Assembly (NCBI GenBank): GCA_003665935.1
Contig: QPLR01000004.1
Coordinates: 310,001 to 374,000 of the forward strand
DNA length: 64,000 bases
Source: Halobellus sp. Atlit-31R
Lineage (GTDB): Archaea > Halobacteriota > Halobacteria > Halobacteriales > Haloferacaceae
Reading direction: 5' to 3'
Numbering within the stretch: the stretch's first letter is position 1; every line of letters starts with the position of its first letter. A program made the position numbers and the translations under genes. This document shows, one piece after another, positions 51,841-60,309 of this stretch. Under the pieces are notes generated by a model. The model was not told the DNA's origin, made no database searches, and worked only from the letters and a program-made list of their open reading frames with translations.

Positions 51841-53283
51841 CTATGCGTCCGTCGTCGAGCGGATTTTCTCGCGGGCGACGCCGCCGAGCACGACGAGCAC
51901 CGGCAGAAAGAGCACGCCGGCGACGACGAACGGCGCCCAGTAGGCCACGACGACGTAGAGGAGCCCGGCCCCGGCCGGGCCGAACGTCCGGGCGAGACTG
52001 CCGGCCGACTGCGTGAGGCCGAACGCGCCGCCTTGCTCGTCGGCGCTGGCGTTGAGCGAGACGAGCGCGTTCAGCGAGACGTTCGTCAGCGCGTTACCGA
52101 AGGCCAGCGGCGTCGCGACGATCGCCAGCGCGACCGCGCCGGACTCGACCGGCCCGAGGGACGGCACGAACGTCCACGACGTCGAGAACGGCACGAGCGC
52201 GAGCGTCGCCGCCTGGATCGCGGCCCCGCCGACCGCCAGCCGGTACTCACCGAAGCGGTCGGTCAGCGGGCCGACGAGACCGCCCTGGATGACGGCGATC
52301 AACACGCCGATGTACGTCAGAAGCACCGCGTTCGCGGCCGTCCCGTAGCCGAGTCGGTCGTTCGTGAGGAAGATGAACTGGCTCTCGAACGCCGAGAACG
52401 CGAACGACGCGAGGAAGAACGAAAGCACCAGCGGGCCGAGGTCCGGAGCGGTGACCGCCTCGTACAGCCGCTTGAGCCGCGAGACGTCGGGGGCCGTCGT
52501 CCGCGACTCGCTACGCGGCGGTTCGGGGAGGACGACGAACGCGAGGACGAGGTTGACCCCCGTGAGGACCGCTGCGGTGAGCGACGGAATCGTGAACTCG
52601 GAGACGGGGATCACACTCGGGAGTAGACCGCGGAGCACGTCGAGCACGGCCGGACTCGACACCACGCCCGCGATGGCCGGGCCGAAGACGAAGCCCAGGC
52701 CGAACGCCGCGCCGAGGATCCCGAGCCCCTTCGCCCGCTCCTCGGGGGGCGTCACGTCGGCGATGTACGCGTTCGCCGTGGCGATGTTGCCGCCCATCGC
52801 CCCGGCGAACGCCCGCGCCGCGAACAGGACGATCAGGCCGTTGGTCGCGCCCAGTAGCGGGCCGAGTTCGCCCGCGAAGCCGAACAGCGTCCACGCGAGC
52901 ACGCTCCCGAAGAGCGACAGCAGGAGGACCGGCCGGCGGCCGCGCTCGTCGGAGAGGCGACCCAGGATCGGCGCGCCGACGAACTGAAACAGCGAGTACG
53001 TCGCGATCAGGAGGCTGCCGACGAACTCGTTCGCGCCGAACGCCTGTGCGTACAGCGGGATCACCGGAATGAGGATGCCGAACCCGAGCAGATCGATGAA
53101 GACGACGAGAAAGAGCGTGCCGACGATCCGTCCGCGGTTCTCCGGCACGTCCGCGTCGCCGTCGCCGGGCGACCCCGAGCCCGAGCCCGAGCCCGGTTCC
53201 GCGCTCGGTGGCCCGGACGCCGCCCGAGTGGTTTCCACTGCCGGCTCGTCGGGGGCCCTCGCGTCGCTCTCGTCGTCTGTCAC
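51841..53283 (-). CDS. MFS transporter, multidrug/TetA-like
   Basis: 480 residues from a GTG at 53283. The open frame runs 40 codons further, but that part is 14-bp repeat and linker. After a 60-residue acidic, Ser/Gly-rich N-terminus come twelve membrane segments. GRLSDERGRRPVLL is the MFS loop 2-3 signature (G-x3-D-x2-G-R), FAARAFAGAMGGNIATANAYIAD is helix 4-5 (motif C-like region), and GPLTDRFGEYRL is the second-half repeat. It resembles TetA/Bmr-type exporters. Single gene, convergent with the aldolase. Substrate unknown. Confidence 0.92.
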   Translation of the reverse strand: MTDDESDARAPDEPAVETTRAASGPPSAEPGSGSGSGSPGDGDADVPENRGRIVGTLFLVVFIDLLGFGILIPVIPLYAQAFGANEFVGSLLIATYSLFQFVGAPILGRLSDERGRRPVLLLSLFGSVLAWTLFGFAGELGPLLGATNGLIVLFAARAFAGAMGGNIATANAYIADVTPPEERAKGLGILGAAFGLGFVFGPAIAGVVSSPAVLDVLRGLLPSVIPVSEFTIPSLTAAVLTGVNLVLAFVVLPEPPRSESRTTAPDVSRLKRLYEAVTAPDLGPLVLSFFLASFAFSAFESQFIFLTNDRLGYGTAANAVLLTYIGVLIAVIQGGLVGPLTDRFGEYRLAVGGAAIQAATLALVPFSTSWTFVPSLGPVESGAVALAIVATPLAFGNALTNVSLNALVSLNASADEQGGAFGLTQSAGSLARTFGPAGAGLLYVVVAYWAPFVVAGVLFLPVLVVLGGVAREKIRSTTDA

Positions 53284-53358
53284 ACACGTCCTCCGGAACG
53301 CCTGAACGATACCGCTTGCGTTGTGGCCGTCGGTCGGAGAGAGGCGGTCCCCGCTCCC

Positions 53359-53400
53359 CACTCGCCGTTCTCCACTCGCCGTTCTCCACTCGCCGTTCTC
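53359..53400 (+). repeat. 14-bp tandem repeat CACTCGCCGTTCTC, three copies
   Basis: Three exact copies (53359, 53373, 53387), followed by CACTCA, lie between the MFS start (minus strand) and the end of the winged-helix gene. Part of the open frame upstream of the MFS start codes through the array, but this is unlikely to be translated. Confidence 0.92.
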
Positions 53401-53403
53401 CAC

Positions 53404-54006
53404 TCACGCACGAGAGAGCGCGGCGACGACGAAGACCACCAAGCCGCCGGCGAAGAAGAGCAGGCCGGGTTCGGCGAGGAAGAGCACGCTGCGGAGAACC
53501 GCGTTCCCGTCGGCGACGCCGGGGCTCGCGGGTTCGAAAAGCGGCAGCGCCGGGGTCGTGAGGAAGCGTTCGGCAGCGACCTGTACCGCGAGACTCGTCA
53601 GCGCGAGCACCGAGACGCCGGTCGCCCAGTCGGCGAGCGACCGCCGCAACGCGCCGCGCTGTGCGGACGAGGCGTCCCCGACGAAGACGATCGGGTCGGC
53701 GGCCGGCCCGTAGACGGTCATCTCGTTGCCTTTCTCGGAGAGTCGCGTGCCGACTGACTCGACGACGCCCGCCGACTGGAGTTTCGAGAGGTGGTAGTGG
53801 GCGTTCTGGACCGACGTGTCGAGGTCGCGAGCCAGTTCCGACGCCGGCGCGGGGGCGTCGTGGAGCGCACTACAGAGTTCACGCGCCGTCTCGGAGCTCA
53901 GCGCGTCGACGAGTTCGCCGGCATCCTCGTCGGCGACGTCGACGACGGCCGGCGTGGCGTCGGGCGAGCGGGTCCGGTCGCTCAGTCGCGCGATCGGAGA
54001 GGACAT
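53404..54006 (-). CDS. ArsR-type winged-helix regulator with membrane anchor
   Basis: 200 residues. The DNA-binding part is ALSSETARELCSALHDAPAP, SELARDLDTSVQNAHYHLSKL and a wing VESVGTRLSEKGNEMTVYG, so an ArsR-like fold. The C-terminal third has two hydrophobic stretches (GVSVLALTSLAVQVAAE and LFLAEPGLLFFAGGLVVFVVAAL), which would anchor it to the membrane. Such membrane-bound haloarchaeal regulators are thought to sense envelope signals. It lies between an MFS transporter and a protease gene on the minus strand; its target is unknown. Confidence 0.88.
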   Translation of the reverse strand: MSSPIARLSDRTRSPDATPAVVDVADEDAGELVDALSSETARELCSALHDAPAPASELARDLDTSVQNAHYHLSKLQSAGVVESVGTRLSEKGNEMTVYGPAADPIVFVGDASSAQRGALRRSLADWATGVSVLALTSLAVQVAAERFLTTPALPLFEPASPGVADGNAVLRSVLFLAEPGLLFFAGGLVVFVVAALSRA

Positions 54007-54096
54007 TCTCGGATTCCAGTACAGCGACAGGTCATATCAATGTCAGCGTCGCTCAAGTGGTCGTTTTAGCCGCGGCGAGAGCGCACCACAGCCGGG

Positions 54097-55590
54097 TTAG
54101 CGTGACCGTACTCGCTGGACGGCGGCGACGATATCGAGGCGGCCCCAGCCGCTCGCGAGGTCTCGGCCCGGTCGGCCGACGTCCCCGGCTGAGCGCCGGA
54201 GCACCCGCGTGACCTCCGCGGGCGTGAGCGTTCGATCGACACTACGGAGGAGGGCCGCGACGCCGGCTACGCGTGCGGCCGCCGCCGACGTGCCGGCGCG
54301 ACCGTCGGCGACCCACGGGTGCGGTGGGGCGACCACGTCGACGCCGACGCCGCCGGTCGGCGTCGGGCCGCGACCGCTGTACGGAGAGACGGGGTCGGCG
54401 AGTGTGGCATCCGACGCGTCGGTCCGGGACGAGGAGTTGGCGCGAGCTGGGGAGTTGGCGGGAGACGAGGTGTTGGCTCGAGCTGAGGAGTTGGCGGGAA
54501 ACGAGGTGTCGGCGCGGGACGAAGAATTGGCGCGAGATTCACCGTCGGCGCGGTCGCGCGGAGTGACGCCGACGCCGACGACGCCGGGGACGCTCGCGGG
54601 TGCGGCGATACTGCCGAGCGGACGCGCCGGTGAGAGTGTGTGCGTGGGCGTCGTCACTTCGACGCGACCCGCGCCTGTGTCCGGGGACGCGGGCCCGGTC
54701 GGACCGGTCGGAGACGGAGACCCGGTCGAGCGGACGACGAGCGCGTACTCGTCGTCGGTCAGATCGGCGACGAGTCGCTGCCCCGCTCGGCGCTCAGTGG
54801 AGCGAGAGACGGCGACGAGATTCCAGCGTCGCCCGCCGTCGACGGCGCGTAGGAGCGCAAGCGTCAGATCGAGATCGAGCGACGGGTCGGGAGCGAGCCA
54901 CGCGCGGAGCCGTCCCGCGACCGAGGCTGCGCCCGGACGAGCGCCGACGCGGAGTCGCCGGCGGCTCTCCGGACCATCGCCGACCAGCGCTGCCGCCGGC
55001 CCCTGCCAGTGCCCGAGCGCCGCGTTCCCGGTGGGAGCCACGAAGGCGCAGCCGGCGTCGACCGCGCGCCGGGCGGCGCGATAGACCTCCGAGCGCGGCG
55101 TTGCAACGGTCCCGTGGGCGGCGACTGGGGCGAGGACGACGTCGACTGCGCGCCCGTGGCACCAGTCGATGGCCGCAGCGAACTCTGCGGGGGTACGGAA
55201 CGACGCGAGCAGGAGGTCCGCGTCCGGCGCGAGACGGGCGACTGACGCCGCCGCGGCCGTGCCGTGGGTCGTTTCGTCGACGGCGGCGCGCTCCGCCCCG
55301 AACTGTCGAATGTCGGTGACTGCGCCGGCAAGCGTCGGCTGCGTGGGGTCGAATCCGGTCGGGTCGAGCACGGCCACGCGAGCGTGCGCACCAGTGACTC
55401 CGGCGCGGCGAACGCGGCGGATCGGGTCGCCACCGCTCCGGTTCGGGGCGCGCTTCGCGCGATCTGCCGAGTCCGTACCGGTCGACCCGTACCGAGCGGT
55501 CAACAGGCTTGCGGCGGCCGCACCGCCGATCGTCAGTGCACGGCGGCGGCTGACGCGGACCCCGGACCCTTCCTGTCGATCATCCGTCAC
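54097..55590 (-). CDS. Subtilisin-family (S8) serine protease with repeat linker
   Basis: 497 residues from a GTG at 55590, chosen because VSRRRALTIGGAAAASLL is then a twin-arginine signal near residue 15. Catalytic triad candidates are the Asp in VAVLDPTGFD, the His in TTHGTAAAASVA and the Ser in GTSAAAARVAGVAAL; VAPTGNAA gives the oxyanion Asn. Spacing is normal for S8. Between the Asn and Ser regions lies a low-complexity linker with six hexapeptide units of the ANSSSR type, an in-frame 18-bp repeat (about 54431-54538). Secreted folded, presumably active outside the cell on surface or extracellular protein. The long divergent insertions make its exact substrate unclear. Confidence 0.88.
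   Translation of the reverse strand: MTDDRQEGSGVRVSRRRALTIGGAAAASLLTARYGSTGTDSADRAKRAPNRSGGDPIRRVRRAGVTGAHARVAVLDPTGFDPTQPTLAGAVTDIRQFGAERAAVDETTHGTAAAASVARLAPDADLLLASFRTPAEFAAAIDWCHGRAVDVVLAPVAAHGTVATPRSEVYRAARRAVDAGCAFVAPTGNAALGHWQGPAAALVGDGPESRRRLRVGARPGAASVAGRLRAWLAPDPSLDLDLTLALLRAVDGGRRWNLVAVSRSTERRAGQRLVADLTDDEYALVVRSTGSPSPTGPTGPASPDTGAGRVEVTTPTHTLSPARPLGSIAAPASVPGVVGVGVTPRDRADGESRANSSSRADTSFPANSSARANTSSPANSPARANSSSRTDASDATLADPVSPYSGRGPTPTGGVGVDVVAPPHPWVADGRAGTSAAAARVAGVAALLRSVDRTLTPAEVTRVLRRSAGDVGRPGRDLASGWGRLDIVAAVQRVRSR
54431..54538 (-). repeat. 18-bp coding repeat in the subtilase linker
   Basis: About six 18-base units encode ANSSSR, ADTSFP, ANSSAR, ANTSSP, ANSPAR and ANSSSR. They are imperfect but all follow A-[ND]-[ST]-S/P. 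The linker precedes the catalytic Ser domain, so length change would alter spacing but not the triad. Confidence 0.75.
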
Positions 55591-55781
55591 GATATTTGGT
55601 GTCCAGTCCAGGGCCGTTTGAATCCCCCGGAACGCGGATAGCGTAAATCGCTCTCGAAGCAATCGGGCGTTCTTAATCGGATGCTCCTGTCAGTGGACCT
55701 GTATGCCCTCCTACCAGACGGAGACGAGCGTCGTGGCGCGATCTATCGACAGACGCGGGAGTCGTCCGCGGGAGGTAGCGG

Positions 55782-56810
55782 ATGCGTAGCCACCGCTCGG
55801 TGCTGCTCGCACTCGTCGTCTCGACGGTGGCGCTCGGCCCCGCGGTGGCCGCCGCGCCGGTCGTCGCAGAGTCGACAGCGACCGATCCAGCAGTCACCGT
55901 CGAGTACGACGGCGACCGCGTGACCGTCGCGAACGGGACCTCACAGGTCGTCAGCGGAACCGCCGACGCGCCGAGAGGCACCGAAGTCCTCGTCCGGATT
56001 CGGTCAGTGGGCAACACAACGCCGCGGTTCCTCAAGACGGCGACGGGCGTCGTGACCGCCGACGGCACCTGGGCGGTCGCGTTCGACTTCTCGTCTCACA
56101 GCGCCGGCGAAACGTTCGTGCTGACGGCTCGGCTCGAGGACGGCTCCGCCGAAACCGAAGTCGACGGGACGGTCGTGAGCTGCGAGGGCGACTGCGCCGA
56201 GACGTCACCGAGCGGGACGCCGACGCCGATCCCCGAGCAGACGCAGATGCCCACGCGGGCGGCCGACGAGACGGCTCCCGTCGCGTTCCAGGAGAACGTC
56301 TTCGTCGTCGAGGCCGGTGGCGTCGCCGCGATTCCGATCTCCCTCGAAGCGCGCGAGGAGGCCGTCGTGGTGCTCGGAAGCGAGAGCGACGGGAACTACG
56401 AACTCGAAGCGCTCGTCCGCGACGAGGACGGTGACGGACGGGTGGTGCTCTACGTCGACACCGCACTCGCCGGCCGCGGCGGCGAGTCGCTCAGCGTCTC
56501 CGGTGGCGACAGCGTGGACGTGCGTTCGGAGACGTCCCTCGATTCGATGCTCGATCCGGCCAGCTACGGCGCCTCGCTGTACGCTGGCAGCGAACGGGCC
56601 GACCGCACTGCCGACGTCGGGAGCCTGGTCGTCCGGGCGGCCGACGCGCCGACGACTGATGCGGAGGGAAGCGCCGAACCGTCGCCGGAGACAGTAGCCG
56701 CGACCGGATCACCGGGTGGCGGTCTCGGCTCGCTCGCGATCGGTGCGGTCGTCAGCGGCGCGTTCCTCGTCGGCGGCGCAGTGCTCGCAGCGGTGCTTCT
56801 CAAGCGATGA
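55782..56810 (+). CDS. BGTF-like surface protein with DUF7827-type domain
   Basis: 342 residues. An N-terminal signal (VLLALVVSTVALGPAVAAAP) is followed by a beta-rich domain (TVEYDGDRVTVANGTSQVVSG, TEVLVRIRSVGNTTPRFL), a Thr/Pro linker and a second domain with FVVEAGGVAAIPISLE, then YELEALVRDEDGDGRVVLYV, as in DUF7827 of haloarchaeal surface proteins. The C-terminus is a Gly/Pro linker and a membrane segment (IGAVVSGAFLVGGAVLAAVL) closing with KR, for anchoring without a PGF sorting signal. It is divergent from the protease gene. Probably a minor cell-surface glycoprotein. Confidence 0.85.
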   Translation: MRSHRSVLLALVVSTVALGPAVAAAPVVAESTATDPAVTVEYDGDRVTVANGTSQVVSGTADAPRGTEVLVRIRSVGNTTPRFLKTATGVVTADGTWAVAFDFSSHSAGETFVLTARLEDGSAETEVDGTVVSCEGDCAETSPSGTPTPIPEQTQMPTRAADETAPVAFQENVFVVEAGGVAAIPISLEAREEAVVVLGSESDGNYELEALVRDEDGDGRVVLYVDTALAGRGGESLSVSGGDSVDVRSETSLDSMLDPASYGASLYAGSERADRTADVGSLVVRAADAPTTDAEGSAEPSPETVAATGSPGGGLGSLAIGAVVSGAFLVGGAVLAAVLLKR

Positions 56811-56875
56811 GAGCGCGCTTCGGCGGGAGTGGCTTCGGGAGGGCCACGGCGGCAGACTGAGCCGGAGAGGGCCGG

Positions 56876-57529
56876 TCAGAAGGGGAGGAAGTTCGTCCCG
56901 AACGCGTACTTCGAGACGATGTCCACCGCAAAGAGCAGAAAGAGCGTCGCCGACGCATATCTGATCCATCGCAGATTGATGTAGTCCGACGCGCGCGAGA
57001 AGAACAGCGCGGTGAACAGGCTCACGGGGACGATCGCGAGCATCTCGCCGAACCAGATGGCGGGGTGGGCCCCGTACTGGACGGCCAGACCGATCGTGAT
57101 CAACTGCGTCTTGTCGCCGAACTCGCCGACGACCATCAGCGAGAACGAGGGGAGAAAGCCCTCGAATCTGGCGGGGACGGCGTCGGCCACCTCCTCGGCG
57201 AGCGCCGGGCCGCCGTTCGTGACGGCCGCTGGCTCCTCCTCGGGAACGTCGTCGAAGTCCGACGTGTACAGAATCCAGACCGCGAAGACGAGAAACAGGC
57301 CCGCGGTGATCCCATCGAGGTAGAGTTCCGGGAGCGCGCCTTTGAGCGCGTTGCCGAGGAGGATCTCGAGCACCGTCCAGCCGCCGAAGGCGGTTGCCGC
57401 GCCGGCGACGACCACGTACGGGGAGTACTTCGTCGCGAGCGCAGCGATGACCAGCTGCCCTTTCTCCCCCGGAAGTACCAACAGTTGCAGCAGAAACGCC
57501 GAGATCAACACCTCGAACCACGGGACCAT
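56876..57529 (-). CDS. TMEM165/GDT1 family membrane transporter
   Basis: 217 residues with six or seven membrane segments. The second half has the family motif GEFGDKTQLITIGLA (E-x-G-D-K-T). The first half has VLPGEKGQLVIAALATKY, in which the Asp-Lys-Thr of the usual E-x-G-D-K-T repeat is missing and only E and Gly remain. An acidic loop of about 40 residues separates the two halves. The family exchanges manganese or calcium for protons. The asymmetric motif may be typical of haloarchaea or mark loss of one ion site. Single gene. Confidence 0.9.
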   Translation of the reverse strand: MVPWFEVLISAFLLQLLVLPGEKGQLVIAALATKYSPYVVVAGAATAFGGWTVLEILLGNALKGALPELYLDGITAGLFLVFAVWILYTSDFDDVPEEEPAAVTNGGPALAEEVADAVPARFEGFLPSFSLMVVGEFGDKTQLITIGLAVQYGAHPAIWFGEMLAIVPVSLFTALFFSRASDYINLRWIRYASATLFLLFAVDIVSKYAFGTNFLPF

Positions 57530-57638
57530 ACCGGAGTCTGTCGCGCGGTCGAGACATCAATCTACGGTCGCGGGTGACGCTCGTTCGGGTGAGTGAAAAA
57601 GACCGTTTTCCGGCAGCGAGTACGCTCTGCCGACGCCG

Positions 57639-58214
57639 TCAGTGCTGGGTGTGGACGTCGACCGGGAAGTCGCGTTCGCCGGCCTCGATCGGCACGTCGA
57701 GCCAGTTCGAGGAAGGGACGAGCGGACACTCGTACATCGGGTTGTACGCGCAGGTGGGGTTGTACGCCTGGTTGAGATCGAGCACCCAGGTGTCGTCGTC
57801 GAGTTTGTCCTCCGCCGGTTCCAGGTCGATATACCGGCCCGCGCCGTACGTCTCGTCGCCGCTGGTCGCGTCGCGGAACGGCACCCACAGGCGGTCGCTG
57901 CCGTCGGTGGGCTGGAACGCGTCGAGCGACACCTCGGCGCCGTCGACGGCGAAACGGAACCGCCCGACGCGGCGGTACGTCTGCTCGCCGTCGGCGGTCG
58001 TCTCGACGGTGACGGTCTCGGGGTCGTCGTACCGTTCGAGTTCGAGCCGGTACCGGTAGTCGGCGTCGGCCTCGTAGTAGTCGAGCCCGGGGAAGTCCTC
58101 GCCGCGCAGCTCGGGCGGGATCGGCGAGCGCTGATTCTCCCGGAAGTACCGCTCTTTCCGGTCTCGGTTCTGCTCTATGGCCTGCATCCACGCACGTTCG
58201 TCTTCTGGGTCCAT
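57639..58214 (-). CDS. DUF1684 family protein
   Basis: 191 residues from the ATG at 58214; the open frame continues upstream but the family begins with the ERAWMQAIEQNRDRKERYF helix. Motifs: RENQRSPIPPELR, FRFAVDGAEVSLDAF, DETYGAGRYIDLEPAE, and the Cys/Tyr region YNPTCAYNPMYECPLVP. DUF1684 proteins have a small beta-barrel fold and a conserved Asn-Pro-x-Cys-x-Tyr-Asn stretch; their role is unknown. The C-terminus ends VDVHTQH. Stands alone next to a decayed gene region. Confidence 0.9.
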   Translation of the reverse strand: MDPEDERAWMQAIEQNRDRKERYFRENQRSPIPPELRGEDFPGLDYYEADADYRYRLELERYDDPETVTVETTADGEQTYRRVGRFRFAVDGAEVSLDAFQPTDGSDRLWVPFRDATSGDETYGAGRYIDLEPAEDKLDDDTWVLDLNQAYNPTCAYNPMYECPLVPSSNWLDVPIEAGERDFPVDVHTQH

Positions 58215-58642
58215 TGTGAGATGAGAGGGGGTTATCGATCGCGCAGTCGGTTCGATATTGTACGTACCGAACAAAAACACTTGTGCGGAGTGCAGTGACA
58301 GGCGCACGACCGCTACGCAGGCGACCCCGGCGGACGCTCGCGGCGCAAATTCCGCTGCTCCGGGGCCACGACCGTGTCGTATAGTCGCCCTCCGGGCTGG
58401 CCTCGAACCCGAGTTGCTGTTCGTGCTGTTGCTGTTCGCACTGCTGGCCGTACGGGTGTCGCCGGCGTGGTGGCGCTCGCACGTCGCCGTGAAACGGACG
58501 GCGAGTTCGCGGAGTTGCGGGCGCGCGTGGAGACGTCGGAGCCCGAGTCCGATTCGGAGCAGCCGCGATCCCGACGGAGACTGCCGGGGGCGCAGAGCGT
58601 CGCGAACGCTACAATAATACGTCGGCCGCGACAATCCGGGGT
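58215..58642. other. 428-bp intergenic region with a gene relic
   Basis: No intact gene. The right half contains the remnant of a small membrane-protein gene (next entry); the left half holds the DUF1684 promoter region. The EpsC start is at 58643. Confidence 0.6.
58381..58560 (+). pseudogene. Relic of a small membrane protein (frameshift, ATA start)
   Basis: From 58381 the frame reads VALRAGLEPELLFVLLLFALLAV after an ATA where an ATG would be expected. The next frame from about 58456 reads GVAGVVALARRRETDGEFAEL followed by a charged helix RARVETSEPESDSEQPR. Joined by a one-base shift near 58447-58456, they give a short membrane helix plus a charged coiled-coil tail, the plan of many haloarchaeal small membrane proteins. 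No ATG or GTG fits the start, and the frame in the second part runs past its expected stop. Interpreted as a decayed gene. Confidence 0.45.
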
Positions 58643-59509
58643 ATGGAATACCGGTACGCCGGCGACGCCCACGAGCGGCTGTTCGCCTCGTATCAGGACG
58701 ATACGGACCCGTTCCCGACCAGCGTGACGGCGTGCTTCCCCGAGCGGGACCACCGCAGACAGGAGGTCACACTGCTTCAGGAGCTGTTCTTCCCGACGGC
58801 TTGGAACGCGCCCGACCTCGTGCGCGACGAGTTGGCTGTGTTGGATCGCCTCGACGAACTCGGCAGCCTCGTCAAGGCGGGCGTCTGCCCGTACTCCGAC
58901 GGTCGACCGAACGAGACGGTCGCGGCACTGCTCGACAGCCTCCCCGAGATCCGGCGACTGCTGAAGCGGGACGTCGAGGCCGCCTACAAGGGCGACCCCG
59001 CGGCGAAGACGTACATGGAGATCATCCGCTCGTACCCGGGCTTCCAGGCGATCCTGATCCAGCGCGTCGCACACGTCCTGTACGGCATCGGCGCGGCCGA
59101 GTACGCGCGAGAACTCACAGAGTACGCGAAGACGCAGACCGGGATCGACATCCACCCCGGCGCGGAGATCGGCGAGCACTTCTTCATCGACCACGGCACG
59201 GGCGTCGTCATCGGCGAGACAGCGACCGTCGGCGAGTGGGTCCGCCTCTATCAGGACGTCACGCTCGGCGCGCTCCACTTCGAGGAAGAGGAGGGCGACG
59301 AGCACGCCCTCAAGAAGGGGTACAAGCGCCACCCCGACATCGGCGACCACGTCGTCATCGGGGCCGGAACGAAGGTGCTCGGCGCGATCGAGGTCGGCGA
59401 CCACGTCAGCATCGGTGCGAACTCCTGGATCACCGAGGATATCCCCGATCAGACGAAAGTGTACATCAAAGACCACCCGACGCAGGAGCGCAAGCGCTAC
59501 GACGACTGA
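58643..59509 (+). CDS. Serine O-acetyltransferase, EpsC type
   Basis: 288 residues, the length of EpsC-type enzymes that have a helical N-terminal half (TLLQELFFPTAWNAPDLVRDEL). The left-handed beta-helix begins about residue 165: GIDIHPGAEIGEHFFIDHGTG, the catalytic His in FIDHGTGVVIGE, then LYQDVTLGALHF and IGDHVVIGAGTKVLGAIEVGD, with a short tail. It transfers acetyl from acetyl-CoA to serine, the first step of cysteine synthesis; a cysteine synthase is not in the window. The start matches the typical MEYRY sequence. An inverted repeat lies 27 bases after the stop. Confidence 0.96.
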   Translation: MEYRYAGDAHERLFASYQDDTDPFPTSVTACFPERDHRRQEVTLLQELFFPTAWNAPDLVRDELAVLDRLDELGSLVKAGVCPYSDGRPNETVAALLDSLPEIRRLLKRDVEAAYKGDPAAKTYMEIIRSYPGFQAILIQRVAHVLYGIGAAEYARELTEYAKTQTGIDIHPGAEIGEHFFIDHGTGVVIGETATVGEWVRLYQDVTLGALHFEEEEGDEHALKKGYKRHPDIGDHVVIGAGTKVLGAIEVGDHVSIGANSWITEDIPDQTKVYIKDHPTQERKRYDD

Positions 59510-59535
59510 TAGGGAGTATCGTAACTGTTCAGAGA

Positions 59536-59560
59536 TTCTCGCCGTACCGTCCGGCGAGAA
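59536..59560 (+). terminator. Hairpin TTCTCGCCG-7 nt-CGGCGAGAA after epsC
   Basis: Nine-base perfect arms with a seven-base loop lie 27 bases past the EpsC stop. No T-run follows, so it may be a terminator or a processing hairpin. A possible 15-codon ORF (59565-59612) begins five bases after it; there is no other evidence that it is translated. Confidence 0.5.
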
Positions 59561-59700
59561 GTCTATGAGGACTTACGATGATCTCTACGAGGCGACGACG
59601 TGCCGTGACTGACGCGTTCGTGCTCGCGTTCGCGCCCGCGACTGCGCGGTCCAGTCACCGAAACCCACTTTTTCTCTGAGCGACGTGTTAGCAGCATCCA

Positions 59701-60309
59701 ATGACCCTGTCCGACGAGGCTGATCTGTTCGCGTTACAGCCCGACCAGCCGTTCTTCGAGACGGTGTACACGGCGTCGCCGCTCGTGATCGTCGGGACGC
59801 GCGAGCCCGACGGCTCGGGCGACCTCGCGCCGAAGCATATGGCGATCCCGCTCGGTTGGGCGGACTACTTCGGGTTCGTCTGCACGCCGGCGCACGCCAC
59901 CTACCAGAACGCCGAGCGGACGGGGTCGTTCACCGTCAGCTACCCGCGGCCCGAGAACGTCCTCGAGGCGACGCTCGCTGCCGGTCCCCGAGACGACGAG
60001 GGTCACAAGCCGTCGCTCGCCGGCGTCGAGACCGTCGAGGCCGACGCCATCGACGCGCCCGCGGTGAAGGACGCCTACGCAGTCCTCGAGTGTGAGGTCA
60101 CCGAGATCGTAGACGGGTTCGGCGAGAACGCGCTCGTCGCCGGCGAGATCGTCGGGAAATACGTCCACAGCGACGCCTACCGCGACGACGACGCGGAGCC
60201 GGAGGCGCTCCTCGAGCGCGCGCCGGCGCTGGCGTATCTCTACCCCGACCGCTTCGCCAGCGTCAGCGAGACGCAGTCGTTCCCGTTCCCGGAGGGGTTC
60301 GAGCGATGA
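59701..60309 (+). CDS. Flavin reductase family protein
   Basis: 202 residues. The split-barrel fold shows FFETVYTASPLVIVGT, PKHMAIPLGWADYFGFVCTP, ERTGSFTVSYP and GHKPSLAGVETVEADAIDAP, with the C-terminal VLECEVTEIVDGFGENALVAGEIVG. This is the plan of the FMN-binding flavin reductase / flavoredoxin group. It overlaps the M20 gene by four bases, so it belongs to that operon, possibly supplying reduced flavin. Its partner enzyme is not obvious. Confidence 0.88.
   Translation: MTLSDEADLFALQPDQPFFETVYTASPLVIVGTREPDGSGDLAPKHMAIPLGWADYFGFVCTPAHATYQNAERTGSFTVSYPRPENVLEATLAAGPRDDEGHKPSLAGVETVEADAIDAPAVKDAYAVLECEVTEIVDGFGENALVAGEIVGKYVHSDAYRDDDAEPEALLERAPALAYLYPDRFASVSETQSFPFPEGFER

Noticed and set aside
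53284-53403. Extended N-terminus of the MFS transporter
   Set aside because: The added part codes through a 14-bp repeat and lacks similarity; the GTG at 53283 gives the normal N-terminus.
59565-59612. 15-codon ORF after the EpsC hairpin
   Set aside because: No conservation or ribosome-binding evidence; too short to support.
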